In this document: positions 23,878 to 33,986 of the stretch, piece by piece
Numbering within the stretch: the stretch's first letter is position 1
Layout of the letters: each line of letters opens with the position of its first letter
NCBI GenBank assembly: GCA_947642555.1
Contig: CANRSX010000028.1
Location: 1-62,598, forward strand
DNA: 62,598 bases
From: an uncultured Roseburia sp.
Lineage (GTDB): Bacteria; Bacillota; Clostridia; Lachnospirales; Lachnospiraceae
Direction: 5' to 3'
Position numbers and translations under genes: made by a program
The notes under the pieces: generated by a model
Told to the model about the DNA's origin: nothing
The model's input: only the letters and a program-made list of their open reading frames with translations
Database searches by the model: none

Positions 23878-26850
23878 ATGGATCGAAAGGAACTGGTAAA
23901 GCAGGCCGTGTTGTCCGTCACGGAGAAGGATGTGAAAAAGTACGGGAATCAGTCCTGTGCGGTGACCATCCGGGATGCAGACAAATGTAAGGAAAAGCAG
24001 CTTCAGAATGCGGTTGCCGAGTATGCGAAAGGGTGCAGGCAGGAGGACATCGCCGTTCTGGTGGATCAGACGATTTTAGGGAATGGGAAAAAGGGATTTT
24101 TGTTTTCGACGGACGGGTTCTATGCGAGCCGGAATATCCTTGTGGTCGGTCCGCTCGGGAGACCATGCATCCCGTATCCGATTGTGTATGAAGAGATTGA
24201 CAGCGTGAAGGTTGATCCGAAGGAAGTCGACGCGGATTATCTGATTATAAACTACAAAAACGGGTTCACGAGAAGGGCTTATGGCTGTACGGATAACTGC
24301 TATATCGTGGCCGCGCTGAACGCGATCCTGCGGGCGCTGGCCGAGGAACGCAGACAGGAGAATGAGGCCATGGACGAAAAGCGCAGGCAGGAGGAGGAGC
24401 CGGCCGCGGAACAGCCGGCGGAGAAGACAGTGGAACCGAAGCCAGCCGTGGACCCGGAGCCAGCCGTGGAGCCGGAGCCAGCCGTGGAGCCGGAGCCAGC
24501 CGCTCCAGCCGCCGAGCCGGTGGCCAGGGAGCCAGAGGAGCAGCAGAAAGAAGCCGTGGAGAGTCCTGCTTCGGAAGAAGAACAGCGCTTTGCCGCAAAG
24601 AAAGCGGAAGCGGAGGCCGGCGACGCCCAGGCGCAGTTTGAGCTCGGCCTGATGTGCGAGAAGGGCGAGGGGACGACGGCGGATCTTACGGAAGCGCTCC
24701 GCTGGTACGAGACGGCGGCAAACCAGGGACATAGCCAGGCGCAGAACTATACGGGTTATGCCTATAAAAAAGGCAGGGGCACGGAGCCTGACGGGAAAAA
24801 GGCGGTCAGCTGGTACAAAAAATCCGCGATGGGCGGATATGCCGCGGCACAGCGCAATTATGCGTTGGCGCTGTTAAAGGGCGAAGACTGCGACAAAGAT
24901 CCGGAGGAGGCGCTCTACTGGATGGAGCAGTCCGCGGAAAACGGACTTGACCGGGCGCAGGAGCGGGTGGCGCAGATGTATGAGGACGGCGAGGGATGTG
25001 ATCTCCCGGAAGAGGTGCGCAAAAAGAAAGCGCGCGGCTGGTATGAGAAGGCGGCGGAGCAGGGAAAGGTTAATTCACAGTTTTCCTGCGGGCTGATGTA
25101 TTACAACGGAGAGGGCGGCGAACAGGACAGAGAAAAAGCCCTTTCCTGGTTTTTGAAAGCGGCGGAGCAGGGAAATATCTCCGCGCAGATGAACTGCGGG
25201 GTGATGTACTTAAACGGGGACGGTACGGACAGGGATCCGAAGGAAGCGCTGCGCTGGTTTATGTCCGCAGGGGAAGGAGGCAGTGCGGAAGCGGCATTCC
25301 GAAGCGGAATCATGTATTATAACGGGGAGGGATGCAGCGTCAGCCGGGAGGAGACACTGCGCTGGCTTCAGAAAGCGATTGAGCTGGGGCATGAAAAAGC
25401 GCAGGAGGCATATGACATTGCCAGCAGGCAGATGCAGGAGAACGAGACTGCCGAAAAAGATCTGGAGTTCGAGAAGAAGATGCAGGAGATCAGAGAGGGT
25501 GCGCAGAAAAGGTTCGAACAGGCGAAAGAAGCCGCAAAAGGCGGCGATATGGAGGCGCAGTATGATCTTGCCGAGATATATGATATGGGAATGGGCGGGG
25601 TGAAAGAGGATAAGGCGGAGGCGCTGAACTGGTATGAAAAAGCGGCCAGCCAGGGACACGCCAAAGCGCAGTACCGGTGCGCCATGATGTACCGTGACGG
25701 GGAAGGTACGAAGGCGGATCAGATGAAAGCAGTGGAATGGTGCCGGAAAAGCGCGCTGCAGGATTACGTCGATGCGCAGGCCACACTCGGTATCATGTAT
25801 TACGACGGAGACCGGGGCACGCCGAAGAATACGGCGCGGGGGCTTTACTGGCTGGAGAAGGCAAAATATAACAGAAACATCGTGGCGGCGGAGCAGTGGA
25901 AAAAGTTTTATATAGAGGAACATGCGAGGAGCACGGAGGCGCTGCTGAAAGGAGACGGATCTGTATTTGAGCGGGATCCGCTGCAGGAGGCGGTGGAAAA
26001 AGATAAGAAGGAGCTTCTGTATGCCCGTAAATGCGCGGCGAACCGCGGTGACGCTGCGGCGCAGTTCTGGTACGGAAATATGCTGGAACATGCCGAGGGG
26101 ACAAAAGAAAATAAAAAAGAAGCGCTGTACTGGTATGAGAAGGCCGCAGAGCAGGGGTATGTCCAGGCAATGTATGAATGTGCATCCTGCTATGAGGAAG
26201 GATCGAACAGAGAGGACGCTTACGTGGAGAAGGATCCCGCGAAAGCCTTTCACTGGTATGAAAAGGCGGCGGAGAACGGATACGGATATGCGCAGCGCCG
26301 GCTTGCACAGGTCTATGACGAGGGATATCACAATGGTCTGGCCGGGGTGGAAAGAGACAGGAAGAAGGCGCTGTACTGGTATCAGAAAGCGGCGGAGCAG
26401 AACGTGGACGGCGCGCAGGCACGTTACGACTGGATTATGATGGATGAACAGCCGGATATAAAGAAAAAGATAACGTCCCAGGCAGTCCTTTTGTGCGGTA
26501 ATAGTACATTTCATCATTTGATGCTGACGAAGATGCTGGAACAGCATGGATTCGGTGAAATATATAAGACAGACAGTGTCAGAGAAGCAGAAAAGCTGTA
26601 CCGGAAGAAAAAACCCGGCATGGTGCTCCTCGGGATGACCGTAGGAGGATCCGTGACGACAGAGACAGTAGAGATGATGGACAGAAAATATCCGGATGCA
26701 AAGATTGTCCTGCTTGTCACGATGGGACAGGAGCGCATGGCGGAAGATCTGAAGCGGAAGTATCATGTGATCACGGATGTCCTTGTGTCTCCATACGCAA
26801 AGGACCGGGTTGGAGAGGTCGTTCTGAATGTGATGCGGCCCAAAGAATAG
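23878..26850 (+). CDS. Sel1-repeat scaffold protein with degenerate receiver-like C-terminus
   Basis: 990 aa. Residues 1-150 form a beta-rich domain of unknown family. A Pro/Glu repeat linker follows at about 170-215 (VEPEPAVEPEPA). Residues about 245-850 hold roughly fourteen Sel1-like repeats (for example ALRWYETAANQGHSQAQ, ALYWYEKAAEQGYVQA), which make protein-binding solenoids. The last 120 residues look like a response-regulator receiver (QAVLLCGNSTFHHLMLTKML, later TDVLVSPYAKDRVGEVV). The expected phosphoacceptor Asp appears to be Gly (MVLLGMTVGG), so it is probably a pseudo-receiver. AAGGAGGAGG precedes the ATG. It could gather partners in a signalling complex; targets unknown. Confidence 0.85.
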   Translation: MDRKELVKQAVLSVTEKDVKKYGNQSCAVTIRDADKCKEKQLQNAVAEYAKGCRQEDIAVLVDQTILGNGKKGFLFSTDGFYASRNILVVGPLGRPCIPYPIVYEEIDSVKVDPKEVDADYLIINYKNGFTRRAYGCTDNCYIVAALNAILRALAEERRQENEAMDEKRRQEEEPAAEQPAEKTVEPKPAVDPEPAVEPEPAVEPEPAAPAAEPVAREPEEQQKEAVESPASEEEQRFAAKKAEAEAGDAQAQFELGLMCEKGEGTTADLTEALRWYETAANQGHSQAQNYTGYAYKKGRGTEPDGKKAVSWYKKSAMGGYAAAQRNYALALLKGEDCDKDPEEALYWMEQSAENGLDRAQERVAQMYEDGEGCDLPEEVRKKKARGWYEKAAEQGKVNSQFSCGLMYYNGEGGEQDREKALSWFLKAAEQGNISAQMNCGVMYLNGDGTDRDPKEALRWFMSAGEGGSAEAAFRSGIMYYNGEGCSVSREETLRWLQKAIELGHEKAQEAYDIASRQMQENETAEKDLEFEKKMQEIREGAQKRFEQAKEAAKGGDMEAQYDLAEIYDMGMGGVKEDKAEALNWYEKAASQGHAKAQYRCAMMYRDGEGTKADQMKAVEWCRKSALQDYVDAQATLGIMYYDGDRGTPKNTARGLYWLEKAKYNRNIVAAEQWKKFYIEEHARSTEALLKGDGSVFERDPLQEAVEKDKKELLYARKCAANRGDAAAQFWYGNMLEHAEGTKENKKEALYWYEKAAEQGYVQAMYECASCYEEGSNREDAYVEKDPAKAFHWYEKAAENGYGYAQRRLAQVYDEGYHNGLAGVERDRKKALYWYQKAAEQNVDGAQARYDWIMMDEQPDIKKKITSQAVLLCGNSTFHHLMLTKMLEQHGFGEIYKTDSVREAEKLYRKKKPGMVLLGMTVGGSVTTETVEMMDRKYPDAKIVLLVTMGQERMAEDLKRKYHVITDVLVSPYAKDRVGEVVLNVMRPKE

Positions 26851-26874
26851 GGCCGCTCTTTCAGCCGGACGTGG

Positions 26875-27453
26875 TTATAAAAGAGAACGGATCCCGGAGC
26901 TGATGATGCTGCCCGCGAGGGCGGCCATCTCCTTCGGGGATTCCCGATGCCCGGAAGAAAGCCAGGTTTCGATCAGGCCGATACATCCGGAGACGATAAA
27001 GTTATAGGTGTATTCATACCGGGAACGGTCGCTCTCCTGAAAGGTGTGGAGCCATACATTCCAGAAGCGGTCATGAAAGATGGCCTTGAGCTTCATGAGG
27101 AAAGAAATGTCCCCGTACTGTCCCAGCAGTGCCTGACAGAGGTCAGCGCCTTCCTCGATAAAGACAAACAGGTCATAGAGCAGATCATTCGGGTCAGAGC
27201 CCAGTTCTTCCGGTGAGTGGAGCGCGAGCACTTCCTCGAACCGGGTTACGATTTCAATCTCAAGCTGTCCCATCATATCGTAGATATCATCATAGTGCAG
27301 ATAAAAGGTTCCGCGGTTGATATCTGCCGTTTCACACAATTCCTTTACGGTAATGTCGTGAAAGCTCTTCGTTTTCAGGAGTAAAATCAGCGCATTGGTC
27401 AGAAGGGTTCTGGTTCTCCGGATTCTGCGGTCGGTTTTTTCAGGATGATTCAT
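26875..27453 (-). CDS. TetR-family transcriptional regulator
   Basis: About 192 aa. The N-terminal helix-turn-helix has ALILLLKTKSFHDITVKELCE and TADINRGTFYLHYDDIYDM, standard for TetR. The C-terminal helices would bind a ligand. The start at 27453 is chosen over 27474 because AAAGGAG lies 7 bases upstream. It is divergent from the giant MMPL exporter gene with a 158-bp gap, the classic layout of a repressor controlling its neighbour. GTTGATT (about 27499) and AATCAAC (about 27574) flank the shared promoter region, a weak hint of an operator. Ligand unknown. Confidence 0.9.
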   Translation of the reverse strand: MNHPEKTDRRIRRTRTLLTNALILLLKTKSFHDITVKELCETADINRGTFYLHYDDIYDMMGQLEIEIVTRFEEVLALHSPEELGSDPNDLLYDLFVFIEEGADLCQALLGQYGDISFLMKLKAIFHDRFWNVWLHTFQESDRSRYEYTYNFIVSGCIGLIETWLSSGHRESPKEMAALAGSIISSGIRSLL

Positions 27454-27611
27454 AGACGTTCTCCTTTTATACAAAAATGAACAATTATGCCGGATCTGTT
27501 GATTACTGAACGTATCTTATAAAGCTGATGGTTGAGATTCCCGTCTTTTTTTATTATAATAAATCAAAAAAATAAATCAACACGATGTTTAAAAATGAGA
27601 GAGGAATACGG

Positions 27612-30600
27612 ATGGAAGAGAAAAAGAAGGGAAATTTCTGGCTGACGCTGGCTACATTTATTGTGGATAAACGCAAGGCGATCGAGATTTTATTTGTGAT
27701 TGCGATTATTTACAGCGTCCTCTGTGTGGATAAGGTGAAGGTGAATCAGGATATCACGTCCTACCTGCCGGCGGAGAGCGAGACGAGACGCGGGCTTACC
27801 GTGATGGAGGAGGAATTTGTCACATATGGCTCGGCGCGTGTGATGGTGGCGAATATTACATATGACGAGGCGGAGGAGCTGACCGAAAATATCCGGCAGA
27901 CCGGGGGCGTGAAGGATGTCGTATTTGAGCGGGATAAAGACCATTATACCGGATCAAACGCTTTATATGACGTGACCGTGGAGGGCGGGGACGAGGATAT
28001 GGTGAGTATCGGCGCGATCCGCGGGATCCGTGAGGCGCTGTCCGGATACGACGTCTATGTGTCCACGACCGTGGGGCAGGTGGAGGAGAGTGCGGAAATG
28101 CTCGACCGGGAGATGAGCGTGATTCTGGTGCTTGCTGTTGTTATCATTGTGACGGTGCTTCTGCTCTCGACAAAAGCATATCTGGAGATTCCCGTTCTGC
28201 TGATTACGTTTGGCGTCGCCGCGATCCTGAATATGGGGACTAATTTCTGGTTTGATGAGATTTCGTTCGTGACAAATTCGATTGCGGTTGTGCTGCAGCT
28301 GGCGCTGGCGATCGATTACGCGATCATTCTGTGCGACCGTTTTATGGAGGAGCATGAGACGATGGATTCCGAGACAGCGGTCAAGGTCGCGCTCTCGAAG
28401 GCGATCCCCGAGATCAGCGCGTCGTCGCTCACCACGATTTCCGGGATGGTGGCGCTGATGCTGATGCAGTTTAAGCTGGGATATGACATGGGGATCGTGC
28501 TGGTGAAGGCGATTCTGTTCAGCCTGATTTCCGTCTTTTTCCTGATGCCGGGAATTCTTCTGATTTTTGCAAAGGGAATTGACCGGACCCACCACAAATG
28601 CTTCGTTCCGAAAATTACATTTGTGGGAAAACTGGCCGCCAGGACAAAATACGTGGTGCCGCCGGTCTTTCTTGTGGTAGTGGTGTTGGCATTTTTCGGC
28701 TCTTCCAACTGCCGGTATGTCTTTGACATCAATTCGGTGGAGAGCTCCAAAAAGAGTGCGTCAAAAATCGCGGCGGAAAAGGTGGAGAGCGTATTCGGCA
28801 AGCAGAATCAGCTGGTGCTGATGGTGCCGTCCGGAGATTATGAGCTGGAGGCTGCCGTGCTGGGCCGGTTAGAGCAGCTGCCCTATGTCACATCCACGCT
28901 GGGACTTGCAAATCAGAAGATCAATGATGATTATGTCCTGACGGAGAAGATCACGCCGCGGCAGTTTGCGGAGATGACGGATATGGATATCGAGGTTATC
29001 CGGGTGCTGTATTCGGCCTATGCCTACAGCCAGGAACAGTACGGGCCGGTGATTACCGGGATCGATGATTACGGGGTGCCGATCATTGATATGTTTCTGT
29101 TTTTGTATGATCAGTATCAGGAGGGATATGTGACGCTCAGCGACGAGATGGACGAGGAGCTGGACGAATTGTATGACACGCTGCACGACGGACAGATGCA
29201 GCTTCAGGGGGAGAAGTATTCCCGGTTTGTGATCAATATGGATAAGCCGGGGGAAGGGCAGGAGACGTACGATGCGATGGAGGAGATACGGGAGCTGGCG
29301 GAGCAGTATTACGGCAGGGGAACGGTGATCCTGGCGGGGAATTCCACAAGCGCATACGATCTGGAAATGTCCTTTGCGACCGACAATATTATCATCAGCG
29401 TGATGACGGCGCTGTTTGTCATGGTGATCCTGTTTTTTACGTTTCAGTCCGCCGGCCTGCCGGTGCTTCTGGTGCTGACGATCCAGGGCAGTATCTGGAT
29501 CAATTTTACGATTCCCGCCATTCAGGGACAGAACGTATATTTTATCGCATACCTGATCGTGTCCGCGATTCAGATGGGGGCGACGATCGATTACGCGATT
29601 GTGATTTCAAGCCGCTATATGCAGCTGAAAAATGAGATGCCGATACAAAAGGCTATGATCGAGACGTTAAATCAGGCGTTTCCGACGATCTTTACCTCCG
29701 GCTCGATCATGACATGCTCCGGCTTTCTGATCGGCAATATCTCGACGGACGCCACGGTGTCGGCGATGGGGATTGCGCTGGGGCGCGGTACGCTGACCTC
29801 TATTGTACTGGTACTGTTCGTGCTTCCGCAGATCCTCCTGCTCGGGGACATCATTCTGGAGAAGACGGCGCTCACGATCCGTCTTCCGCGGTCGCAGAGG
29901 GAGGCAAACGGGCAGGTACGCGTGAACGGCCGGGTGCGCGGCTATGTGGAGGGAGAGATTGACGCATATATGCAGGGTACGTTCCGCGGACAGATGAAGG
30001 TGTCGATGGATACGCTGATTCCGGGCCGTCAGGGGGAGCTGACGCTGCTGGAGGAGACAGAACCTGCCGAAGAGGAAGCAGATCTGCTGAAGAAAGAAGC
30101 CAAAACGGTCGGAGGAAAAACGAAAAAGAAGCATCTGCTGGCTGTGTGTCTGGGCGCAGGCCTTCTGGCTGCCCTTTGGCCGGCCGGGGTCATGGCGGCA
30201 CAGGCCGGCGGGACGGATTTGGACCGGACGCAGGAAGAGACGCAGATACCGGAAAAAGAAGATACCGGCGCAGCGGGCGAAGAGACGCCAAAGGAGGATG
30301 TGTTCTGGGTCAGTACGCCGGAAGATCTGCGGCTGCTCGAAGAAAACTGCCGTTATGACAGCTGGAGCTTTGGGAGGACGGTCCGGCTGAATGCGGATCT
30401 GGATCTGTCCGGGGAAGAATTTGAAGGGATTTCATATTTTAACGGGATTTTTGAGGGAAACGGGCATGAGATCACAGGGGTGCTTCTCGAGCCAAAGGGA
30501 TCGGACTATGGATTTTTCCGCTATATCGGAGAACAGGGCGAGGTAAGAAATCTTTCTGTATCCGGTTCCATCCGCCCGTCCGGGAGTCAGGAGCAGATCG

Positions 30601-33005
30601 GCGGGCTGGCCGGAGTAAACTATGGGCTGATTTCGGAATGCTCATTTCAGGGGCGTGTGGACGGACTCACGTCGGTCGGCGCAATCGCAGGAGTGAATAA
30701 GACGACGGGAAGGATCGCATCGTGTACCAGCGAGGCTGCGGTTTTTGCAACGGATGATACCGGCGGAATCGCGGGGGTCAATGAAGGGTTTGTGGATGCC
30801 TGCACGAGCAGAAGCAGCGTCAATACGGAGGAGCTGCAGCCGACGCTGGATCTTGGGGAGATGGATCTCGGGACGCTGAATCTCACACAGAATGTGGTAA
30901 CCCGGAATAACATGGGAGGAATTGCCGGGAGATCTATAGGTGTAATCAGCGATTGTGTCAATGAGGGGCTGGTCGGTTTTCGTCACAGCGGTTATAATGT
31001 AGGGGGAATCGCCGGATGCCAAAGCGGTATCATAAGCGGCTGTGAAAATTTCGGCACAGTCTATGGCAGAAAGGATGTGGGAGGGATCGCAGGCCAGGCG
31101 GAGCCCTTTGTCGAGTCAGAATACTTAGAGGATAAGGTGCGGCAGACACAGGATGATCTAAACCGGCTGGGCAATACGCTCAATCAGATTTCCTCGACAC
31201 TCAGCGCAACCTCTTCCGAGGTGCGGCGCTATGCGGATGATCTTGACCGGCAGTATTCGGATTCCTTAAATGAGCTGGATCGGAATCTGGATGAGCTGAC
31301 GGGCGCTGCGGCAGGCAACCCGGATGCACAGGGATATGTGGACAATATCAATGCGGCGAGAAACCGGATTCATGAGATTTATGCCGCCGGAGGAAGCCCG
31401 ACGGAGGAGCAGCTTGCGGAAGTGCGCGGGCAGCTTGAAGCGATCAATGAAAACGTGGGAAATCTGCAGGGGACTTATACCGTACAGCCGCAGTCGCCCG
31501 AAGAAGTGACACAAAGCATTTCCGAAGAGCTTTCCGGCAGGGGGGAGCGCGGGCGGACACAGGAGGTCAGGGATCTCGTGAACACCGTGGATAACGGTAT
31601 CCAGTCGGTTGTCCGGAATATGAAGCAGGCGGTAAATCAGATGAACCAGATCACGGATTCCGTCTCGGACGATCTCGCGATTCTCACCGGGGACGAGGAG
31701 ATCATCACGGATATTTCATCCCTGGAGACGGCGGAATATACGGACGGTGTGATCACAGACTGCGTCAATCGCGGGGAAATCTGGGGAGATCTGAACGCCG
31801 GCGGGATCGCAGGCACAATGAACATCGAGTATGACGGTGATCCGGAGTTTGATTTCCGCTTCCGGGAATCGGTAAACATCCGGCTTCGCTCCACGGTAAA
31901 CAATGTGATGCTCCGCTGTGTGAATCACGGATCCGTCACGGTAAAGCGGAATTATGGCGGGGGAATGGCCGGCCTGCAGGAGCTGGGATTTATCTATGGC
32001 TGCGAATCATATGGCAGCATACGTTCGGAGGCCGGAAACTACCTTGGAGGAATTGCCGGAGAGAGCGCCGGGGCGGTCGAAAAAAGCTACAGCCTCTGCA
32101 ATCTTGAGGCGACGGACTATGTCGGCGGAATCTGCGGGAACGGGTATCAGATCAGAGACTGTATCAGCGCCGTACACATTGAAAGCAGGGGCGAGCGGAT
32201 CGGAAGCGTTGCGGGATACGTGGAAAAGGAAGGAGAGGTATCGGGCAACCGTTTTGTGGATGACGGCCTGCACGGCATTGATCAGATCAGCTATGCCGGA
32301 GCCGCTGAGGGCGCTTCCTATGAGGAGATTATGTCGCTCGAGGAGATACCGGAGGGATTTCATCGTGTGGATATCACATTCTGGCTGGAGGGTGAGCAGA
32401 TCGGTTCCATGTCGGCGGCATATGGCGGGACGGTGACAGAAGCGGAGTTCCCGAAGATACCGGAGAAGGAGGGCTGCTACGCCAGGTGGAACGTACCGGA
32501 CGGACTGTCGGACATCCGCAGAAACCTGACAGTCACGGCGGAATATATTCCATGGAAAGAAAGTATCGCATCTATGGAGACAGCTGCAAATGAAAAGCCG
32601 GTCTTTCTGGCAGTCGGGGAATTTTACGAGGAGAGCGGGACTACACTTACAAAGATCGATAAACCCGGTCTGCCGGAGGACGGTGAGGCGTTTGCCTATG
32701 CGTATTCCTGGGAACTGACAGATCTGCGCGGGAAAGAGATACAAAGTGTGGAGGGACATTTCCTGATTCCGGAGGCAGAGGGCGAACCGAAGCTGTGGAT
32801 CCGGCAGGAAAACAGCTGGCAGCAGCGGTCCGCTGTCATGGACGGTAGCTATCTGGTGGCAGAACTGCCGTACGGGGCAGATTTTGCAGTGACGGTGCAG
32901 CCAGAGGAAAATTACGGCTATCTGCTGGTCTGCGCGGCGGTCGCGGCAGTGGCGCTGCTGGCAGTGCTGTTCCTGGGATACCGGAGATACCGGAAGCGGC
33001 GGTAA
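27612..33005 (+). CDS. MMPL/RND-family exporter fused to a GLUG-repeat extracellular domain
   Basis: About 1797 aa. Residues 1-780 are an MMPL-type transporter with two repeats of membrane helices. Each repeat carries a proton-relay-like ID-Y motif (ALAIDYAIILCDRF and GATIDYAIVISSRYM). After a charged linker and another hydrophobic segment (LLAVCLGAGLLAALWPAGVMA, like an internal signal sequence) comes a 900-residue extracellular part. It has GLUG-type repeats (GGIAGVNEGFVDACTS, GGIAGCQSGIISGCENFG) interrupted by a long coiled coil (LNELDRNLDELTG). A final transmembrane helix and basic tail (GYRRYRKRR) end the protein. The start at 27612 fits GAGAGG upstream. It may export a lipid or surface glycan and hold it outside; a divergent TetR probably represses it. 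Confidence 0.8.
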   Translation: MEEKKKGNFWLTLATFIVDKRKAIEILFVIAIIYSVLCVDKVKVNQDITSYLPAESETRRGLTVMEEEFVTYGSARVMVANITYDEAEELTENIRQTGGVKDVVFERDKDHYTGSNALYDVTVEGGDEDMVSIGAIRGIREALSGYDVYVSTTVGQVEESAEMLDREMSVILVLAVVIIVTVLLLSTKAYLEIPVLLITFGVAAILNMGTNFWFDEISFVTNSIAVVLQLALAIDYAIILCDRFMEEHETMDSETAVKVALSKAIPEISASSLTTISGMVALMLMQFKLGYDMGIVLVKAILFSLISVFFLMPGILLIFAKGIDRTHHKCFVPKITFVGKLAARTKYVVPPVFLVVVVLAFFGSSNCRYVFDINSVESSKKSASKIAAEKVESVFGKQNQLVLMVPSGDYELEAAVLGRLEQLPYVTSTLGLANQKINDDYVLTEKITPRQFAEMTDMDIEVIRVLYSAYAYSQEQYGPVITGIDDYGVPIIDMFLFLYDQYQEGYVTLSDEMDEELDELYDTLHDGQMQLQGEKYSRFVINMDKPGEGQETYDAMEEIRELAEQYYGRGTVILAGNSTSAYDLEMSFATDNIIISVMTALFVMVILFFTFQSAGLPVLLVLTIQGSIWINFTIPAIQGQNVYFIAYLIVSAIQMGATIDYAIVISSRYMQLKNEMPIQKAMIETLNQAFPTIFTSGSIMTCSGFLIGNISTDATVSAMGIALGRGTLTSIVLVLFVLPQILLLGDIILEKTALTIRLPRSQREANGQVRVNGRVRGYVEGEIDAYMQGTFRGQMKVSMDTLIPGRQGELTLLEETEPAEEEADLLKKEAKTVGGKTKKKHLLAVCLGAGLLAALWPAGVMAAQAGGTDLDRTQEETQIPEKEDTGAAGEETPKEDVFWVSTPEDLRLLEENCRYDSWSFGRTVRLNADLDLSGEEFEGISYFNGIFEGNGHEITGVLLEPKGSDYGFFRYIGEQGEVRNLSVSGSIRPSGSQEQIGGLAGVNYGLISECSFQGRVDGLTSVGAIAGVNKTTGRIASCTSEAAVFATDDTGGIAGVNEGFVDACTSRSSVNTEELQPTLDLGEMDLGTLNLTQNVVTRNNMGGIAGRSIGVISDCVNEGLVGFRHSGYNVGGIAGCQSGIISGCENFGTVYGRKDVGGIAGQAEPFVESEYLEDKVRQTQDDLNRLGNTLNQISSTLSATSSEVRRYADDLDRQYSDSLNELDRNLDELTGAAAGNPDAQGYVDNINAARNRIHEIYAAGGSPTEEQLAEVRGQLEAINENVGNLQGTYTVQPQSPEEVTQSISEELSGRGERGRTQEVRDLVNTVDNGIQSVVRNMKQAVNQMNQITDSVSDDLAILTGDEEIITDISSLETAEYTDGVITDCVNRGEIWGDLNAGGIAGTMNIEYDGDPEFDFRFRESVNIRLRSTVNNVMLRCVNHGSVTVKRNYGGGMAGLQELGFIYGCESYGSIRSEAGNYLGGIAGESAGAVEKSYSLCNLEATDYVGGICGNGYQIRDCISAVHIESRGERIGSVAGYVEKEGEVSGNRFVDDGLHGIDQISYAGAAEGASYEEIMSLEEIPEGFHRVDITFWLEGEQIGSMSAAYGGTVTEAEFPKIPEKEGCYARWNVPDGLSDIRRNLTVTAEYIPWKESIASMETAANEKPVFLAVGEFYEESGTTLTKIDKPGLPEDGEAFAYAYSWELTDLRGKEIQSVEGHFLIPEAEGEPKLWIRQENSWQQRSAVMDGSYLVAELPYGADFAVTVQPEENYGYLLVCAAVAAVALLAVLFLGYRRYRKRR

Positions 33006-33071
33006 GAACAGGCGGGGGGAGACGGTCCGGCTGACAGGGCTGCGGAACAGGGATGGAAGAAGGAGGCAGAG

Positions 33072-33899
33072 ATGATATTTGAGACACATGCGCATTATGA
33101 CGATGAGGCGTTTGACGCGGACAGGGAGGAACTGCTGTCCTCACTGCCGGGACTTGGAATCCGGCGGATCGTCAATGTTGGGGCTTCAATCAGGACGACG
33201 AAGGCGTCGCTTGCGTTAGCGGAACAGTACGATGAGATCTATGCGGCGGTCGGGGTTCATCCGGAGGATATTACGGATCTGAATGAGGAGAGCTTTGCGT
33301 GGCTCGCGCAGCAGACCCGTCTTCCGAAGGTTGTGGCGGTCGGGGAGACCGGGCTCGACTATTACTGGGAAAAGGAGGCCGCGATGCAGGAGGTTCAGCG
33401 GTACTGGTTTCGCCGGCAGCTTGCGCTCGCGGAGGAGAGCGGGCTTCCTGTGATTGTCCATTCGCGGGAGGCCGCGGCCGATACGATGGAGATCATACGG
33501 GAGGCGGTGCGAAACAGTCCGCAGAAGACGTCGGACCGCAGGGGCGTCATTCACTGTTACTCGTATTCCCCGGAGCAGGCGAAGGAATACGTGAAAATGG
33601 GCTATTATATCGGCATCGGGGGTGTGGTGACATTTCAGAATGCCAGGAAGTTAAAGGAGACGGCGGAGCAGATTCCGCTGGAACGGATCCTGTTAGAGAC
33701 GGACAGTCCGTATCTGGCGCCGAAGCCCTATCGGGGTAAACGCAATTACTCCGGCTATCTGCCCTATGTCGTGAAACAGATCGCACAGCTGAAAGGGGTG
33801 ACGACAGATGAAGTGGAACGCGTCACCTGGGAGAATGCGATGCATCTGTTCACGAAGGTGAAGGAAAACGATACGGACGACCCGTCTGCCGGCAGCTGA
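33072..33899 (+). CDS. tatD: TatD-family metal-dependent deoxyribonuclease
   Basis: 275 aa, normal length. TatD metal ligands are visible: HAHYDDEAF at the start, GVHPED, GETGLDYYW, IVHSREAAADT, IHCYSYS and the late TDSPYLAPKPYRG. The protein should be a cytoplasmic 3'-5' DNA exonuclease involved in DNA repair or turnover. GAAGGAGG precedes the ATG. In many Firmicutes tatD lies with rnmV and ksgA after metG; here the order is broken, with metG about 21 kb left and ksgA about 5 kb right. It is convergent with the DUF4130 gene. CTGACAGACC (33896-33905) and GGTCTGTCAG (33933-33942) can form a hairpin after it. Confidence 0.92.
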   Translation: MIFETHAHYDDEAFDADREELLSSLPGLGIRRIVNVGASIRTTKASLALAEQYDEIYAAVGVHPEDITDLNEESFAWLAQQTRLPKVVAVGETGLDYYWEKEAAMQEVQRYWFRRQLALAEESGLPVIVHSREAAADTMEIIREAVRNSPQKTSDRRGVIHCYSYSPEQAKEYVKMGYYIGIGGVVTFQNARKLKETAEQIPLERILLETDSPYLAPKPYRGKRNYSGYLPYVVKQIAQLKGVTTDEVERVTWENAMHLFTKVKENDTDDPSAGS

Positions 33900-33986
33900 C
33901 AGACCGCAGCCGGGAAATTGGCAGCTGACAGTGGTCTGTCAGAACGGTGGCGGCCGGCTGTCGTCTGCGGGAAAGGCGGCATGGCT

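Noticed and set aside
25210..26766. 518-codon open frame on the minus strand
   Set aside because: It lies fully opposite the Sel1-repeat gene, has no ribosome site and a composition typical of an antisense shadow of repeats.
32007..33095. 362-codon open frame on the minus strand
   Set aside because: Opposite the 3' part of the MMPL-GLUG gene; no start signal and Arg/Leu/Cys-rich shadow-like composition.
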